A stretch of 64,000 nt of DNA from Lepidonotus clava (GCA_936440205.1 OW387136.1:16960788-17024787), one strand, 5' to 3'; shown: positions 47,101 to 58,050, counted from the stretch's first letter. Made by a program: numbers and translations. Notes: generated by a model from the sequence alone, not told the origin.

Positions 47101-48625
47101 AATGTTGTAGACATCGGGTTTGTAGCATTGTATAGGAAATTAAATCAGCTTTTAAACAATACATTAGCCATTTTTGTACGTTTGATATTCTTAATAGTGT
47201 CCCCCATGGAAAAATATGGAAAAATTATGGAAAAATTATGGAAAAATCACCATTTTTCCAAGGGGCTATGGCTGGATTAGGGAGTACACCCTCGGACGGC
47301 CACAGCCTGATTGGGGTCTAAAGGGTTAACCGATGGGTATGGCCCATCGCGACATTGTCGGTTTTCTGATAGGTCCAGCATAAATATACAGAGAGATTTT
47401 GTTTTCAAATTAATAGTTATACAGATAATTATATTTACATACAGCAAGTACAACATTAATGTTTGGTATACTTCTTCTACTACACAACCTGTCAAGAGGT
47501 ATGGAGTTTAGTCAAGACATCAACAAGCATATTAACTTGAATAACATTCAGCATCCAATTTTTTTTTGTATGATTAAACTTCATATAGGTATCAGTATTT
47601 CTCATAGCCATAGGAAGATCATTCCATAATAAAGTGCTAATGTAGTAGATATAATCCTTATATTTTTCACAGGCTGGTTTCTTTGCGAAGAATATTCAAG
47701 CTTGTCTTCTTCTAGTGCTAATAGAATGGTTTTCCATCAAATTTCTATTTTTCTATTGTTTACACATAAAATTCAAGATATCTGCAATACGTCTCTTATA
47801 CAACAGTGGTAAATTTGCTGAAACATGCATGAGGTCGATCGGTAATTGTCTATTTCCTATATAACAAATTTTTAATGCCCTATTCGGAAGTCTTTGCAAT
47901 TTTTCCAATTGGCCTTTATCTTCATGTATAAAAATTACCCCATATGTGACCCGATCTGACATACCGAGACGGATGTCGCAATGAGTCACATGTCGGACGT
48001 TACACCTCGTTTTAAAGCTAATTAGCTAAGGAATGCTATGGGAGGGTCGTGCGACTTGCGACTCATTGCGACTTGCGACTCGTTTTGTCGGATCGGGTCA
48101 CATATTTCAAATAGGGGAGAATCATTGATTTATAAATTTGAATTGCAGCTGCTTCTGTCAAGAACTTCCTAACTTTAAAAATATATAGATCTTGTGTGAA
48201 ACCGTTTTTAATGTGTTATCTATTTGTTTATTGAATGATAAAGTATAGTCAATTATAATTCCCAAATATTTGTAGGTATGTATAAAGTCAATATCTTGAT
48301 TATTCATGTTAAATTTGGGAAGTATAACACGTTTAACTCTGCGTCTGGAGCCAATATTCTCTTTTGATAAGTTTATTTATCATATTTCCAAAATTTTTGA
48401 TAGAACAATAGTTATTGTTATTAAAACATAAATGCTGGTGTTTAAAATCTTGTAAATTACCTGTAAGAAGAAGGTATCTTATACTTACGGATTGTAGAAA
48501 GGAATGTGCCAGATCGTTTTCCCTATTTCCCATACCTTTCTCCAGTTTGATAGAGTCATCTCATTGGTGTCATCATCCGATGCAACTCCCAGCATGCATT
48601 TTGCTTCTGAAGTTGCTGTAGACAT
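37622..48625 (-). CDS. TPMT: TPMT-like methyltransferase, copy B (8 coding exons, 242 aa)
   Basis: Tandem paralogue of copy A in the same SAM-dependent methyltransferase family. Exons: 48625-48489, 46330-46238, 45342-45213, 44823-44771, 43893-43819, 40506-40421, 38353-38309, 37731-37622. Every exon has the same length as in A, giving an open 729-nt frame ending in TGA. About 33 of 242 residues differ from A, bunched at residues 155-174 and 219-240. Odd points: FVVIFDRGG replaces FDVIFDRGG, and intron 6 begins with GC (GCAAGT) rather than GT. The introns are much longer than in A (intron 5 is 3.3 kb against 0.8 kb) because LINEs and MITEs inserted in them. Intact splice sites and frame argue that this copy is expressed and selected. 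The substrate is unknown; divergence near the substrate side of the family fold suggests it may differ from A. Confidence 0.92.
38309..38353 (-). CDS. TPMT-like B, coding exon 7
   Basis: 45 nt encoding residues 192-207 ([16 protein letters not shown]). One residue differs from A. Acceptor TTTCTAG, donor GTAAAA. Confidence 0.93.
38724..39429. mobile_element. 706-bp TTAA-flanked element in intron 6 of TPMT-like B
   Basis: TTAA at 38720-38723 and 39430-39433 with terminal inverted repeats GGATAGACAACAG. The interior contains a further inverted pair around AGGTCCTAG/CTAGGACCT (about 39020-39155). Copy A has the empty site at about 28310-28345 (CTGTTAGCAAACATGC...AATAGTTTTGA), so the insertion post-dates the duplication. 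Confidence 0.72.
39818..40055. mobile_element. 238-bp hairpin MITE, TTAA-flanked, in intron 6 of TPMT-like B
   Basis: TTAA at 39814-39817 and 40056-40059. The arms of about 50 nt (starting ATACCCCATAAATC and ending in the GGGGTTTGTCAGC block) differ by only about three bases. Each arm includes ATCAAACATGTTTGAT, itself palindromic. The near-identity of the arms suggests a young insertion. Confidence 0.75.
40421..40506 (-). CDS. TPMT-like B, coding exon 6 (GC donor)
   Basis: 86 nt encoding residues 163-192. Acceptor TTACTCTAG. The donor reads CAG|GCAAGT, a GC-AG intron; the surrounding bases match the U1 consensus well, as is usual for functional GC donors. Reading through would quickly break the frame, so splicing here is the likely route. 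Confidence 0.9.
41244..41484. mobile_element. 241-bp MITE in intron 5 of TPMT-like B
   Basis: The ends TAAAGTCCGCTTTACACAG and CTGTGTGAACCCCACTTTA form imperfect inverted repeats with TA at the extreme ends. Related to the element at 25245-25717. Confidence 0.55.
41680..42552 (+). mobile_element. 5'-truncated LINE in intron 5 of TPMT-like B
   Basis: An open frame at 41687-42277 (196 codons) encodes the carboxy end of a non-LTR retrotransposon reverse transcriptase, with [55 protein letters not shown] and WNNLPVNIR. This layout is typical of the Jockey/CR1 group. A 3' UTR with AATAAAG and an A-rich tail ends near 42552. It lies antisense to the host gene. Intron 5 of copy A has no such sequence, so it inserted after the duplication. 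The clean frame indicates a fairly young copy. Confidence 0.85.
43202..43243. repeat. 42-bp perfect palindrome in intron 5 of TPMT-like B
   Basis: Loopless palindrome centred at 43222/43223 on GCATATGC with arms CATGTGTTTATGTTTGG. The paralogous place in copy A (about 29780-29815) has a single non-palindromic version. Confidence 0.88.
43819..43893 (-). CDS. TPMT-like B, coding exon 5
   Basis: 75 nt encoding residues 138-163. The catalytic-region motif reads [10 protein letters not shown], with Val replacing the Asp of copy A, and seven residues differ in all. Acceptor TTTTGATAG, donor GTAATG. Confidence 0.91.
44179..44521 (+). mobile_element. TTAA-type MITE, copy 3, in intron 4 of TPMT-like B
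   Basis: 343 bp, starting CCCTTTAGCCCCCC with two CCGGCC/CTGGCT.GCCGCCC blocks and ending GGGGTCTAAAGGG. It is flanked on both sides by TTAT (44175-44178 and 44522-44525) instead of the family's usual TTAA. Intron 4 of copy A lacks it. Confidence 0.78.
44771..44823 (-). CDS. TPMT-like B, coding exon 4
   Basis: 53 nt encoding residues 121-138 ([17 protein letters not shown]). Acceptor CTGTATAG, donor GTGAGT. Residue 137 is Pro, as at the matching place in human TPMT, against Leu in A. Confidence 0.92.
45213..45342 (-). CDS. TPMT-like B, coding exon 3
   Basis: 130 nt encoding residues 77-120 with [20 protein letters not shown]. Four residues differ from A. Acceptor ATTTTTAG, donor GTAATG. Confidence 0.94.
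45666..46040 (-). mobile_element. TTAA-type MITE, copy 4, in intron 2 of TPMT-like B
   Basis: Reverse orientation. TTAA at 45662-45665 is followed by CCATTTAGACCC; the body has the shared TTTCCCCAGGATTTCC block and the GGCGGCTACAGCTGGAT block. The far end is eroded, so the right limit is approximate. Confidence 0.65.
46238..46330 (-). CDS. TPMT-like B, coding exon 2
   Basis: 93 nt encoding residues 46-77. It is almost identical to A (only N50R) and includes the SAM loop [13 protein letters not shown]. Acceptor ATTATTCAG, donor GTAAGA. Confidence 0.93.
46972..47325 (-). mobile_element. TTAA-type MITE, copy 5, inside a LINE tail
   Basis: Reverse orientation: CCCTTTAGACCCC at the left and GGGGTCTAAAGGG at the right, followed by TTAA (47326-47329). 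The left flank is TTAG, a decayed TTAA. It interrupts the 3' end of the LINE fragment in intron 1. Confidence 0.72.
47942..48105. mobile_element. 164-bp MITE inside the LINE frame
   Basis: Terminal inverted repeats ATATGTGACCCGATCTGACA and its complement with one mismatch. The interior holds GCGACTTGCGACTC repeats. On either side the LINE frame resumes (LPYLKY before, [17 protein letters not shown] after). Compare the uninterrupted [11 protein letters not shown] of the intron 5 LINE. Confidence 0.7.
48489..48625 (-). CDS. TPMT-like B, coding exon 1
   Basis: 137 nt encoding residues 1-46 (split codon). It differs from A at six residues, five of them in the N-terminal tail, while [20 protein letters not shown] is unchanged. 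Donor GTAAGT. Confidence 0.9.
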
Positions 48626-50247
48626 TCTGACTTCACTTGAAAATAGAAGGAAGCACATAATTCATATTGCAAGTTTTCCAAGATTTCTTTTTTAAATCAA
48701 GTAATTTAATACAGATGTCTAAAAGCCTCCATATTGAACAAAACTTATTTTTAAAAAGGACTTTGCCTTACAAGGTGGATCCCTTAGAACGTTTTGATGT
48801 TTGATATCCAAGGAGCACTGAGAGCCAGGTGTTGATTGATACCCCCTGCCATTCCATCCACTTCAAACTTTTTAGGAGGACTATGTTTTTGTTTTGCAAA
48901 CAGGTCAAGCGAGGCAAGGGAGCAGAGATGACACAAGCATAGGGAGAGACTGGTTTGTGCCATTTCACTACACTTCCCATTTTTTATAATATCACTGTGC
49001 TGTTCCACAAAAGCTTGGCACAAATCTCAGGATTAACTTTGGATTTGTAAACAAAATATAGTGTTAATATGAAACAGTGTACGTAATGTCAAAAGTAGAT
49101 TGCTACATACACTGTGCATACAAAAATGTTCACAAATTACAGAGAATGGGATTTAGATAATTTTGTTTGTACCCAAGCAAGCTGCAACGTCATAGGCACG
49201 CTTTCCAGCCATACTATTTTGGTCAGCCTCACACTTAAATTTTCAACAGTTACCTTATTATGGGTTAGGTGAGACTTACTGAAATAGAATGTTATGATAA
49301 CATTACATTTTAGTGAAGCTGAGACCTTACTTATACAGAATATTAATGTTTTAATGATGATATTGGAAAATTCCCTGTGTATGGGGGGTTGCACAACCCC
49401 CCCCCCCCCCCCCCCGCCAACACTGGTTACAGGCCATGTCTCAGTTATGATTAACCACCCTGATAGTTTATAATTATTGGCGAGAGAGGCATACCTTGAC
49501 TTGGAACATATAGTTAAACACAATAGATTGCCCAGACCTGTACATGTATTTTGTGAAGTAAATGATATCGGGAAGATTCTTAGTCTATGTGTTTGTATGT
49601 TGTAAGGATTTAATATGTATGAGAGAGAAACAGCAAGTCTATTGTGAATAACTATGCATTAATGATTTTCTATCTAAAGAACCTTGCTTCTGTGAAGTTC
49701 AATAGTGATTTCCAATTATTTCTGGTTCCTCACGTGCAAAGAAACCTTCATTCTGATTTATTAAAATGAATGACAATAACTCATACTTGTGACCTACATA
49801 AATGACCTAGATAGGTCATAGGCCAATTACATTTAACGAAAGGGTTAGAGAACAAGTTTTCTACTATGTTTATTAAACTGACATGCTTTACAAAACCGTA
49901 AATGTGAATTTAAATTATATTTTTCAGCCTTTTTTCTTTAAACATGATTAACATGCTGAAAAGTTACAGCTTGGCACTTGGCAGATTGAAAGCAGAAGAT
50001 TAAGGAGATAAAAAATCAAATAGAAAATATATATGGTATAGACGCCATGTCAGATTATCCCCCAAAAAAAGGGCTTTTGCAAATAGACTAAGATAAAAAA
50101 CAAACCATGGCAATAAAAGCCAACAGGTTTCCACTCTAATATCCTTAAAGTGATAGCTGTAATTATAACCTACCAAAGCCCTTCTATAAATTCCATTAAG
50201 GGTAAACAATTTCAAGTCTTCAACATTGCTGAATACATGGATCTTAC

Positions 50248-50360
50248 CTTGCCAGGAATCAACGTACACGTCCTCCTCCTCCTTTCCCCACCTGAAGATA
50301 TGTCTAGATCTATATGGATCAAGGCCACCTGTTCCAGTGACCTAGTTCGAGGTTTTTACC
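50248..50360 (-). other. Probable 5' noncoding exon of TPMT-like B
   Basis: Counterpart of the exon at 36.0 kb, with donor CAAG|GTAAGA on the minus strand. It carries the same purine-rich tract and the TAGGTCACTGGAAC block. It lies about 1.6 kb upstream of the ATG exon. The outer limit is approximate. Confidence 0.55.
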
Positions 50361-50450
50361 TAGGAACCTAGAATACCGGTACGCGCCATATCCGCGGGGT
50401 GATAATTTTACACCTAGTTTGCAGTTGCCTAACCACGGTGGTTTAGTAAC

Positions 50451-53134
50451 CAACACTGGATGATAAATTGTAAATGCCTGGTTGGATGAATATGCCCAAG
50501 AAATTCACGGCACAGACAGGATTTGGGATGCCTCGAGCTTGCATGTGCAACTTGAAAGTTTTCTTGTATCGGGGTTTGAGATAAGATAGATCAGTATTTA
50601 TCTACTGAGGTTGGAGTATCATGTCGACATCTAATATATCCTTATGCCTTAACTGTTACGGCCGTATTACACTATGCGTCGGGTCCGTCGTGTTTCAAAA
50701 AACGCATAGTATAATATGGCCTTTACACATTTGTGAGCATGTAAGATGTTTGGGTTGTCTCGCGGCCATGCTCGAGGCATCTTTCCAAGGCCCCCAAGTT
50801 TGGTCTGGGTTGCCCTCAGGTTGGCACGTGATACAATTTATGTATTTTGATGAACTAAGTAATTAAACGTTTATAACATATGAACAATAATAAGCTAAAC
50901 TCCAATTGTAAGACCATATAATTATAAACAAACCCTCTCTTTGGAGTTTGAGGATGAACACATATGCAAATATATACAATGACACCTACTCTCCAAAGAC
51001 TCATTGACTTTGGATATCCAGACTCTCTCATATGCATGAATGTATTTTGATGAAGGCCTGCAGTTAATCGAGAGTTGTTGCTGACTTCGTGTGAATACCT
51101 TCATGAATACTTTATGCGTCATCACGACTGTGTCATCAGACTTTTCACCTTTCACCTTTCCTAGATAATTATGTAATTATCACTGAAGGGCTGGTTTACT
51201 AGCGATGTTGTTGTCCAATACCAGCATTTTTACGTTTTAGAAATTATGGCTATATATTGTTATCACCATAATCGTATCTACAGACATGTGATATACTAGC
51301 TTTCCACATTTAAAATTTTCTGATACACATGCTTTTGTTGCCAATGATTTCAGGCATTGACAAGCGCTTGATCTACTTAAAATTGTACTTTTTAATGGCA
51401 ATTTTATCCCAGTGTTTAACACGTAATACTATTGATTCGGTTATATTAGCAATTATTCGGTTATATTACACGTAAAAACACTTTAACATTGCACCTATGA
51501 TATAATAACTGGTGCTTTATATGCAATCAAATCGAAAAAGAAGTTTGAGGAATAAAAACACATTTTACAAAAGGATGAGTGAAATGTCAATTTTGAGATG
51601 CAATCAGGATAACCTCCGAGTCCCTATGTGCATCTGACTCTGAGCCAGATATTTTATCTAATGATTATACAAAACAGGAAGGCATGCAGATACCTGAAGC
51701 ATCAAGACGATCCTAGGTCTCTGCCTCCCTGCTTTAGGTTTGACCTCTTATCATTATGACACTCCTTCAGCGTTGATGTCCTGGATCTCCCACTCACCTG
51801 CACAGATCACCTTACCTGTTGGTACTGATGGCCATTACAGCCCAGCTGTCAGACAGAGGGGCAAGAAATCTGGGTAAAGAAACTTCCACGTGACGGGCTT
51901 GGAGTAAAACTGGTACACATGCTGATTCGGGAATTTGTGAAAGAGCAGAGGGTGTTTGCGTGATTACATTTACAAAAGAGAGTCTGAGTAACCGAAAAGT
52001 ATCATGCAAAGTACAAAATAACATATCTGTTACCTCAGCGTTGCAATAAGACATATCAAAAAGCACTCCATTATTAGTATATAATTGTAGTTGCATGGGC
52101 CGGGGTGTGCATGCATAGTCATTGCTCACTACCCCCCACCTACCCACTCACCCTACAAAGTTCTACAACCCACAATCCCTACTTCCTTCTTCTTCTTCTC
52201 CAATTCACCAACCACCACGGTTCACCATCTCATCTAGCTATTATATCATACATATTGTCATAATTCAAAATTTAAATGTTATTCAAATCAGAGTCCATCC
52301 ATAGATTTGCGAAATTGAATCAATATTCAAGAGCAAAACCACAAATAGTGAGAAAGTAGTGAAAACACATATTTTAGAGTATCTTTGATATGGGAGAGAA
52401 TACCATATGAATTTCGTCAGATAGATGAAGTAAGTGAATTTAGAAAGGAAATGGAAAAAAAAGAAGATTTTACGCAAATACTTTGGCGACAGCTTGAATT
52501 GTTAATTATTATGTGATTATATAGAGGGGGAACTATCATTGATGAGCATACAGTAATAAACTCGTAAAACGTCAATAGGGGACTATTAAACTCGTAAAAC
52601 GTCAATAGGGGACTATCCCATCGAGTTCATAAGTTCTATGGTTATGTTAAATGAGTTAAACGCGTTAAAACAGTAAATGAATATCAAAATGAAACTGGGT
52701 GGAGCTATCCCTGCAGTAAATCCTAAAAGAATATCTTGACATACAAGACTTTTCATCTGGATAGTTGAATAAGTGCTTAAATTAATCTTTACATTCATCT
52801 TTTCATTACCAATTCATAATACGTCATAAGCCCAGGGTCTTTGTTACTTTTTTGTCATGGGTCTTCCCTTTTATAGACTGGTCTGCTGCTGCACTACATC
52901 TATAGGGCTGTTGGGAGAGCACAATGCAGTTGTGATGTAGCTGTGTTTCAATTTGAAAAAGAAATTTACCCAAGTCTGCCGTCAACTTCCAGGGGGATAT
53001 ATAGAGTAATGGTGCAATTACATGCATAGGCCCCTATCATTAACAAATTGAAATGGTTATGGGACGAAGGATAAACATCTAAAACGCCTTGTAGACAGAA
53101 CCTATGCTGTAAGAAAACAATTCTTTTATGATAA
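50451..53134. other. Intergenic upstream of TPMT-like B
   Basis: A short inverted pair GGCCGTATTACACTATGCG with its near-complement lies at 50660-50721 (related sequence near 43680-43790 in intron 5). A 25-base direct repeat (CTCGTAAAACGTCAATAGGG...) lies at 52561-52620. No exon is recognised. Confidence 0.5.
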
Positions 53135-53485
53135 CCCAGCAAACAAAGTCCCGTGTTGTGGAGGTGTTGGGACAGGAGATAAATGGAGTTAAACACGTGT
53201 ATGAAACTCCTCCAGGACTCGGGATTTCGTTAACAGCATTTCTGGTGTTCTAAACGTTTTTTGAACTCGAGTTTTCAGGTCGATGTTTTCTGTGAGTAAA
53301 CTAGTGTTATACTATGGGAAAAACGTTCTTTTTCTAAGTAAAATGTAGATATGTATAACCATTTTCATACAGCATTTTAATTATAATCATTGTACTTCCA
53401 AATTAATAGTCATGGTTGCTGGGCATGTATTATATTCAAATTAAGTATAAATCAATGAAAGTGTAATTGACAAACTGGTCAGAGG

Positions 53486-53648
53486 CACAGTTAGATGCCA
53501 GTTAGACACCAGATAGACATCAGTTAGACACCAGTGAAGCACCAGTTAGACACCAGTAAGGCACCAGTTTGACATCAGTTTGACACCAGTGAAGCACAAG
53601 TGAGACACCAGTTAAACATGATTTAAACATCAACTAGACACCTGACCA
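53486..53648. repeat. 11-bp tandem array ACACCAGTTAG
   Basis: About 14 consecutive units of 11 nt with few length changes. Further ACACCAGTTT words are scattered to 54720 within the same element, suggesting that the whole element grew from this motif. Confidence 0.85.
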
Positions 53649-53949
53649 AGGAATGCTGGCAACAACATTCAGAGAACTGGTGACTTCCACCCTTAGGCTA
53701 CAAAAAAGGTGTCTATAACTGTCTCCATTGAAACTGTTATTATAAAGGGTTGCGTATTGAATCTTGTACCCATTTATTCAATGAGCATTTGCAAAAAATG
53801 TAATGTTTTTTTCCAAAGAAAGGGAAATAGGATAATTCGATTTGTTAATGGGTTGCAATTTTGATTTCATAAATGTAGCTTGCACACCTTTTTTGTAGTT
53901 AGGGGTGTGTAAGCAGACCTGCTGTATAGGTAGTCTAAAGGTTTCCGTC

Positions 53950-54250
53950 AAACTTTGGGAATAGACTGTCTTAAACTGGGGGAATTACATCTGAAAACTC
54001 ATAGTTTGAACTGAGGGAATAGCCTGTAAATATAGTGTCTTTAACTGGGGAAATAATGTGTGAAAACTCATATTTCGTACTGAGGGAATAGACTGTAAAT
54101 ATAGTGTCTTAAACTGGAGGAATGACATGTGAAACCCATACTTTGAATTGAGGGAATAGTATGAGAAAATAGGGCTCAAACTGAGGGAATAACATGTGAA
54201 AACTTGTGTTTGAAACTAAGGGAATAACCTGTGAAAACTTGTGTTTTAAA
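53950..54250. repeat. ~35-bp tandem array in two alternating forms
   Basis: Units share AACTGAGGGAATA; one form continues GACTGTAAATATAGTG and the other ACATGTGAAAACTCAT, giving a higher-order period near 70 bp for about four rounds. Confidence 0.75.
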
Positions 54251-54751
54251 ACCACACTTATAAGTTATATTAAACCTAGATTCATATGTAAAATGCATAG
54301 TTTATTCTGAGAATAAACTTAGTCCAAGTTGGTGTCAGAGAGGTATAGTTTTCCTATAGAAAACACAGGATTTGAATTACACCAGTTTCACACCAGTTAG
54401 TAGATTAAAAAAAGTGACTAAACTGGGTCAATTCATGGCAATTACATGGGGAATACACAGGGTTTGTCACTACACCAGTTTGCAACTATTCTGACACCAG
54501 CATGAAATAATGTTACAAAAAATAAGTTTATTCATTGAACTTATATATATAAATATATTATGATGCATCCAATCATATAAAATAGATTTGCACGTTTAGG
54601 CATTAAAAATCATAAAAATAAATTTCTTGGAGTAAACCAATGTCTCAAACAGGTGAATATACTGGCAATACACAGGGATTGTAATTAAACCAGTATTAGA
54701 CAACTTTGACATGAGTAAAACTGGTGTTTAACACGTGTGCTGTTTGCTGGG

Positions 54752-57700
54752 AAGTATCAGCTCCAGCAGTGTGATGTAATTCTGGGACCTCATTCATTGA
54801 AGTTCAAATATATTCACCATTTTGGTGGTGTAGATAACCATGACGTAACAGCTAGGCCTAGAAAACTGTAATGTTGAGGTGTCAAACAGAATACTATACA
54901 ATATATCATTTACAGTACCTGGTAACCCAAAAAGACTCTTCCTACATCTTATCAGGTGTCTCAGGGTAGTGAGAAGTAGTATTTCCTGCAAAGCCAAAGA
55001 AAGGAAGCTAACGGCTATAGGCCAAGGGCATCTTGAGGTTTCACGGGGAAAATTTATGATACCTCATACCTGACCTGATTCCACGGATCCTTTCCATGCC
55101 CCCTTCCCACTTTCCCTAGTGTGAACTCCCCTCTCCCTTCCATTGGTATTGTGGCCTGAAGAACATACAGTATGTGAACTTTTTCTCACTAAAATATTTT
55201 TTCAGAATGTGCAAAATTCACAACCCCAAACACCCTTGAAGCCTGTCACCATTATAATAATTATTCTGTAGAACGTGACGATGCAACCACCTGTAAAACC
55301 AGCATCATCAACAACCTAATACTATTAAGCATATCAATCGCAATTACTAAGGCAGCTGACGTTTTATAATTAAAGTCTACTTCTTTGCCAAAGGTACTAT
55401 TCTGTTAAATACCTGGTATTTAGACAGCTGATCAAGTCATTTTAATGATAACTGATTTTGCTGACTCAGCAGGGAATAGCACAGTTTGTAATTGTAGATG
55501 CACGGCAGGCAAGCTAGTATGACTGATACCGCGGAAATAAGATCACGCCGGGTCTCAGAACCCAGAGAGATACGAGTAAGTGAAGATTAAGGCAGTGGTT
55601 TCATTATTACCAATTGTGGCCTTAGGGCAGTAACACAGGCCTTCCTAATTTGCCTGCATCTGGATCTTTTGATAGCCATATCAAAAGCCAAGATCAAGGA
55701 GGCAGCGGCCGTTTGATATTTCCTCTAATAACTACATTCATTAGTGCACTTTAAAATGACTTTGGCGTTCTTAGTGATCACGCTCGTGACCTTTCCCACG
55801 CCCACACCTTACAAAATTAGTATGTTAGGAAAAGTTGTACCCAGGACCAGACTCAAGAGAGCCGAATTATGTGCTGGGCCGGGCAAATTTGATCAGGAAG
55901 CACATTTGTCTTGCTTTGAAGTTGATTAAGGGCACAACCCACTTAGGTTGCCTAGGGTTGGTACGTCCCATGTATCTGCATTGGGACCTGACATTTATGG
56001 GTAACCCGCCGGCGGACTAGCCACCTCCACATCCCTCTAGGGGAATAAGTGGGTCAGAAACCTAGACCCAAAGTAGAGTGGTGTTAAAAGTCAATCAAAA
56101 ACCAAGATTAGGAGAAAAGGATCATGTTTTGTCTCCATATTGGGCCTATTTACCTTTTCAGTGTTACATTCCAAATGACTGTGGCATCTGCGAGGCTTGT
56201 TTCTAGTAGCACTTTGGTTAAAAGGTCAAGCACTACAAACTTAACTATTTTCTTAGCCTTTTTCAGTGTGTATTTACGATTTCGTATTTTAACTGAGTCC
56301 GTTCGGCATTAGATTTTGGTATTTTGTTTCATCGAATAAGCTAGATATCATCCACTGCTGCGCCAATGAATTCAATGAACTTTGTTCAAAAGCATATACT
56401 GGCCATCATAGACCAATAAGAACTGAATAGCCTGGTAACCGCGTCATGCGGTCCTCTTATATATAAAGATAAAAGGCTCCAAAAGTCCTAGATCCTAATA
56501 TCAAATGATAAGGAAACCAAGGACCTAGAGTCTAATATCAAGAGATGAGAATACCAAGGACCAAGTGTAAACTCTATTAGCCGGAGATCGTTTTTTTTTC
56601 TCTTTTTTTTTTACCGGAAACTATATTAGGACCATGCTGCTTGCACCCTGTCTTACCTCAACTCTTCAGCGCACAAGGAGCTCCCTCAAACAATGCAATC
56701 TGAGGCAAAGGATAGTGTCTACTGCTCTCTTATGCATCATCAAAGGTTAACCTCCAGAACCTATTAAAGCTCCTTTTCTCGAGCATCTCCCTTAACATAC
56801 GGGGGCCTAGTGCCGATGGGAATTGAGACACTGTACCCTTCTTTCACTCCACCTACATTGTCTCCCTTCACCGGCAAATTTGTAGCCTCGCAACCTTAGT
56901 AGCATTCTCATATTACGGCACACGTTAGTTATTCAGGACGATAGGAGCTGCCCCTGAGAGTCATTATTCTTACTCTCCATGTATTTTTCATGGCGATGGC
57001 TTACTTATATCAATTGTGCATGTGCGTTTTATGATATTTAACGGTTTATATCACATACGAAGGGCATACAAATTATAATGGGGATAATAGGGAATAACAA
57101 CCACGACGCATCTCTATACATATCTTTCAAGTTACATCACAGACTACTGTGCCCCAAAAGACATAATTTTGGCATCAGTCATTACAGCAGAGATAAGGGC
57201 TACGTATATATACGTTGCGTTTGCGCCACAGGATGTACTAAAACTCCCTATTATGATTATGCGTGTGTATTACTAGCTTGTATACATAATTTTTTTATAG
57301 TAAAAAACGATTTCTACAATTGGAATCATACTTGGCGAGTTAAACAGAAAAAAAGTAAGAAATTGTAAAGATACGGATTGAAACTTCACCTACATGGAAG
57401 AACATCGCTGTGACGATTGTGGTTAATAAAATAAATTTTAAAAAAATGGAACAAAACAGCTGAACGTTGCCTTGTATCAGGATACCAGATATAATACATT
57501 AGCGGCCGTATAAATACATGGATATATGGCTCAACCAATCTTGTTAAAATGTATATTACATTACCAGCTGCATGTAGGTTTGATACGCCTAGTGATCTTT
57601 CACATAATATTAACACCCGAACGCCATGAAATTCCACGTCAGCCTCAGAGATATAAGTACATTGAATAAGAAGTATTTTAAGGATTAACAAAACAAATAT

Positions 57701-58050
57701 AGTGACGAGCCTCTATTACTTTCCATCGGTTTGCATTTTAGCTAATGAATATCTTTTTGAACACGCAATTTAAAACACTTTTTCAATTAAATTACCATTT
57801 AGATAATGCGCTCTTTATAGCATTTACTTGATTGTAATTTCAGTTGTACTGACGCGGGGGTCAGTCCACTGCGTAGAATCTTAGTTTGCTTTCAATGTAA
57901 GAGGCAAAGAAATCATGGAATCATGAAGACGGTAAACCTATAACTGGGAGACTAACAATTAACAGTAAAATAAAAATCCTATAGTTCAGAGTGATGAAGG
58001 TCGTTATATTGTGCACATAGATTTTCTTTGTAAGAGTTGAACCCACATTG
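54752..58050. other. Intergenic
   Basis: I see no coding exon; the open frame at 57078-57368 has no protein features I trust. Confidence 0.45.

Larger units (their letters stand above)
46938..48355 (-). mobile_element. LINE 3' fragment in intron 1 of TPMT-like B, carrying two MITEs
   Basis: On the minus strand the sequence translates as LINE reverse transcriptase carboxy end: [20 protein letters not shown] near 48270, [13 protein letters not shown], then [17 protein letters not shown] near 47880 and [10 protein letters not shown] near 47620. The 3' UTR carries GGACCTATCAGAAAACCGAC and ends in a (TA/TAA)n tail at 46938-46970. The element is absent from copy A at the matching place. Two later MITEs sit inside it: 46972-47325 (near the 3' end) and 47942-48105 (inside the reading frame). 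It is more decayed than the LINE in intron 5. Confidence 0.78.
36740..50450. repeat. Tandem duplication unit B
   Basis: Direct (head-to-tail) copy of unit A, expanded from about 9.8 to 13.7 kb. The extra length is explained mainly by LINE copies in introns 1 and 5, TTAA-flanked elements in introns 1, 2, 4 and 6, and a 31-base poly-A run in intron 7 (near 38087). Confidence 0.75.
53135..54751. mobile_element. 1.6-kb element with CCCAGCAAACA termini
   Basis: CCCAGCAAACA at 53135 and TGTTTGCTGGG at 54741-54751 are perfect inverted repeats, and both ends carry nearby TTAAACACGTGT-like sequence. The interior is built from tandem repeats: an 11-bp array (53486-53648) and a ~35-bp array (53950-54250). 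There is no coding frame. A non-autonomous DNA transposon is likely. Confidence 0.6.

Noticed and set aside
49137-49523. 128-codon minus-strand frame
   Set aside because: It runs through a homopolymer G/C run and shows no protein features; chance frame.
57078-57368. 96-codon frame
   Set aside because: Composition is not protein-like and nothing around it suggests exons.
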